Shown here: positions 62,872 to 64,000 of the stretch, in pieces
Position numbering within the stretch: position 1 is the first letter of the stretch
Layout: each line of letters opens with the position of its first letter
Source: JBIOWF01 sp044868295
GTDB taxonomy: Bacteria; Actinomycetota; Actinomycetes; Streptosporangiales; Streptosporangiaceae
Assembly (NCBI GenBank): GCA_044868295.1
Contig: JBIOWF010000089.1
Coordinates: forward strand, 8,689 to 72,688
Length of the DNA stretch: 64,000 bases
Direction of reading: 5' to 3'
Notes under the pieces: generated by a model
Seen by the model: the letters and a program-made list of their open reading frames with translations, nothing else
Database searches by the model: none
What the model was told of the DNA's origin: nothing
Made by a program: the position numbers and the translations under genes

Positions 62872-64000
62872 ATGCTGGTGGGTTTGACCACGGACGTCCA
62901 GGAAGTCGGACTCACCAGGGATCGGCCCACCTGGCTCATCTATCTCCAGCTCGCCACCTTCACCACGTACCTCTACGCGCTCTCCGCGGCGCTCCCCCTG
63001 CTGCGCACCGAGCTCGGCATCTCCCAGGCCGTCGCCGGACTGCACGGCACCGCCATGGCGATCGGAGCGATCACCACCGGGATCGCCCTGCCCGCGCTCA
63101 CCGCCAGGTTCGGCCGCCGGGCCATGGTCTGGGCGGGGCTCGCGGCCATGGACACCGGCATGGTGACCGTCGCTCTGGGCCACGCGCTCCCCGTCACGCT
63201 GGCCGGGTACGCCCTGGCCAGCGGGGCCGGCTCGATCGCGCTGTACGTGACCATGGCGACGCTCAGCGACCACCACGGTCCGGCCGCCGGACCGGCCGCC
63301 ATCAGCGAGGCAAACGCCGTGGGCGTGACCGTGGGCATCGCCGCGTCGTATGCGTTCAGCCTGGCCGCCGGGTCCGCGATCGGGTGGCGCGCCGCCCTGT
63401 ACATCCCGGTCGCGGCGACCACGCTGCTCGCCGTGACCATGGGCCGCGTCTGGGTGCCCGGCCAGGACCAGGCACAGGTCACCGAGAAGACCCCGCACGT
63501 CCCGTACGGCTGGCGCTTCCATGTGGCCGGAGCGGTCCTGCTGTGCTGCGTGGCCCTTGAGTTCACCTTCAACCTGTGGGCGGCCGAACTGCTGGCCCAG
63601 CGGACCGGCCTGACGGCCGCCGCCGCGGCCACCGGGCTGACCGCGATGCTGGTGGGCGTGGCCCTCGGCCGCTTCGGCGGCGCCCGGCTCGCCCTGCGCT
63701 TCCGGCCGTCCTCGGTGCTGCTCGGGTCACTTTCCCTGACGCTGGCGGGATGGCTGCTCTTCTGGACGAGCACGGCCGTCCCGCTCGCCTACGCCGGGCT
63801 CGCGCTCAGCGGCCTGGGCCTGTCCGTCCAGTTCCCCCTGGCACTGGCCAGGATCATCGACGCCTCGGGCGGGAGGCTGGACAAGGCCTCGGGCAGCGCC
63901 TCGATCTGGTCCGGAGTGGGCGCGGGCGCCGGGCCGTTCATCCTCGGCGCCCTCGGGGACGGTTTCGGCACCCACACCGCGTTCCTGCTGGCCCCCGCGC
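62872..64000 (+). CDS. MFS transporter, 3' end outside window
   Basis: At least 376 residues from ATG 62872; GTG 62878 and TTG 62884 are alternatives. About ten membrane segments are visible, with the family signature GIALPALTARFGRRAMVW. It is a major-facilitator permease of unknown substrate. The frame is open to the right edge of the window. Confidence 0.85.
   Translation, partial: MLVGLTTDVQEVGLTRDRPTWLIYLQLATFTTYLYALSAALPLLRTELGISQAVAGLHGTAMAIGAITTGIALPALTARFGRRAMVWAGLAAMDTGMVTVALGHALPVTLAGYALASGAGSIALYVTMATLSDHHGPAAGPAAISEANAVGVTVGIAASYAFSLAAGSAIGWRAALYIPVAATTLLAVTMGRVWVPGQDQAQVTEKTPHVPYGWRFHVAGAVLLCCVALEFTFNLWAAELLAQRTGLTAAAAATGLTAMLVGVALGRFGGARLALRFRPSSVLLGSLSLTLAGWLLFWTSTAVPLAYAGLALSGLGLSVQFPLALARIIDASGGRLDKASGSASIWSGVGAGAGPFILGALGDGFGTHTAFLLAPA

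Overview
This window is a stretch of actinomycete chromosome. Evidence: uniformly GC-rich DNA, GTG/TTG starts, many leaderless promoters (a TAnnnT box 6-8 bases before the start codon), and actinobacterial gene neighbourhoods: thrC - MoaD/CysO-like - cold-shock protein - groEL, and DUF2530 - sacsin-like ATPase - DUF3027 - MFS - CspD-like. A member of the Streptosporangiales is my best guess. That is inference, because no rRNA is present. I see no insertion sequence, prophage, CRISPR array or conventional tRNA gene.

Layout. 1-6.1 kb (-): an LRR protein followed by a giant repeat protein that runs off the left edge. 6.7-13.1 kb (+): a large LuxR-type ATPase regulator, then an IclR regulator with homogentisate dioxygenase and fumarylacetoacetase, the last steps of tyrosine/phenylalanine breakdown. 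13.2-16.0 kb (+): an L,D-transpeptidase lipoprotein and an NfeD-SPFH membrane pair. 16.0-16.3 kb: two sets of short repeats, one duplicating the 3' end of the next gene. 16.3-20.5 kb (-): two overlapping dynamin-like GTPases. 21-25 kb: a secreted protein of four cysteine-containing repeats and a response regulator - kinase - response regulator set. 25-36.5 kb: a large membrane protein, a beta-propeller protein, an aldo/keto reductase, a single-repeat relative of the secreted protein, a 2'-5' RNA ligase-like phosphodiesterase, a MarR-MFS pair and a purine permease. 36.6-44.7 kb: the conserved sacsin-like/DUF3027/cold-shock block, a HAD hydrolase and a membrane protein. 44.8-52.4 kb: a helicase-associated protein and an XPB helicase, with small secreted and membrane genes, a Ro60 (TROVE) gene and its RNAs between them. 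53-64 kb: a HelD-like motor, an aminotransferase remnant with an Lrp regulator, groEL under two CIRCE operators, cspA, a SAM-riboswitch-controlled thrC-sulfur-carrier operon, an ECF sigma factor, trehalose-6-phosphate synthase and a partial MFS gene.

The most striking element is 48147-48422. Directly upstream of the Ro60/TROVE gene lie two tandem, homologous, structured RNAs. Each has a tRNA-like module in circularly permuted order: T-arm, then a 7-bp acceptor-like stem closed by a 5-nt loop, then a D-arm, with no anticodon arm. Each is carried on an outer stem that covaries between the copies. They fit bacterial Y RNAs that bind Ro60, here as a tandem pair with two different tRNA-like faces.

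Other notable points: two loci encoding one secreted repeat family, both preceded by the same CRP-like palindrome; in-frame minisatellites in several genes; and a likely recent tandem duplication that lengthened the purine permease C-terminus.
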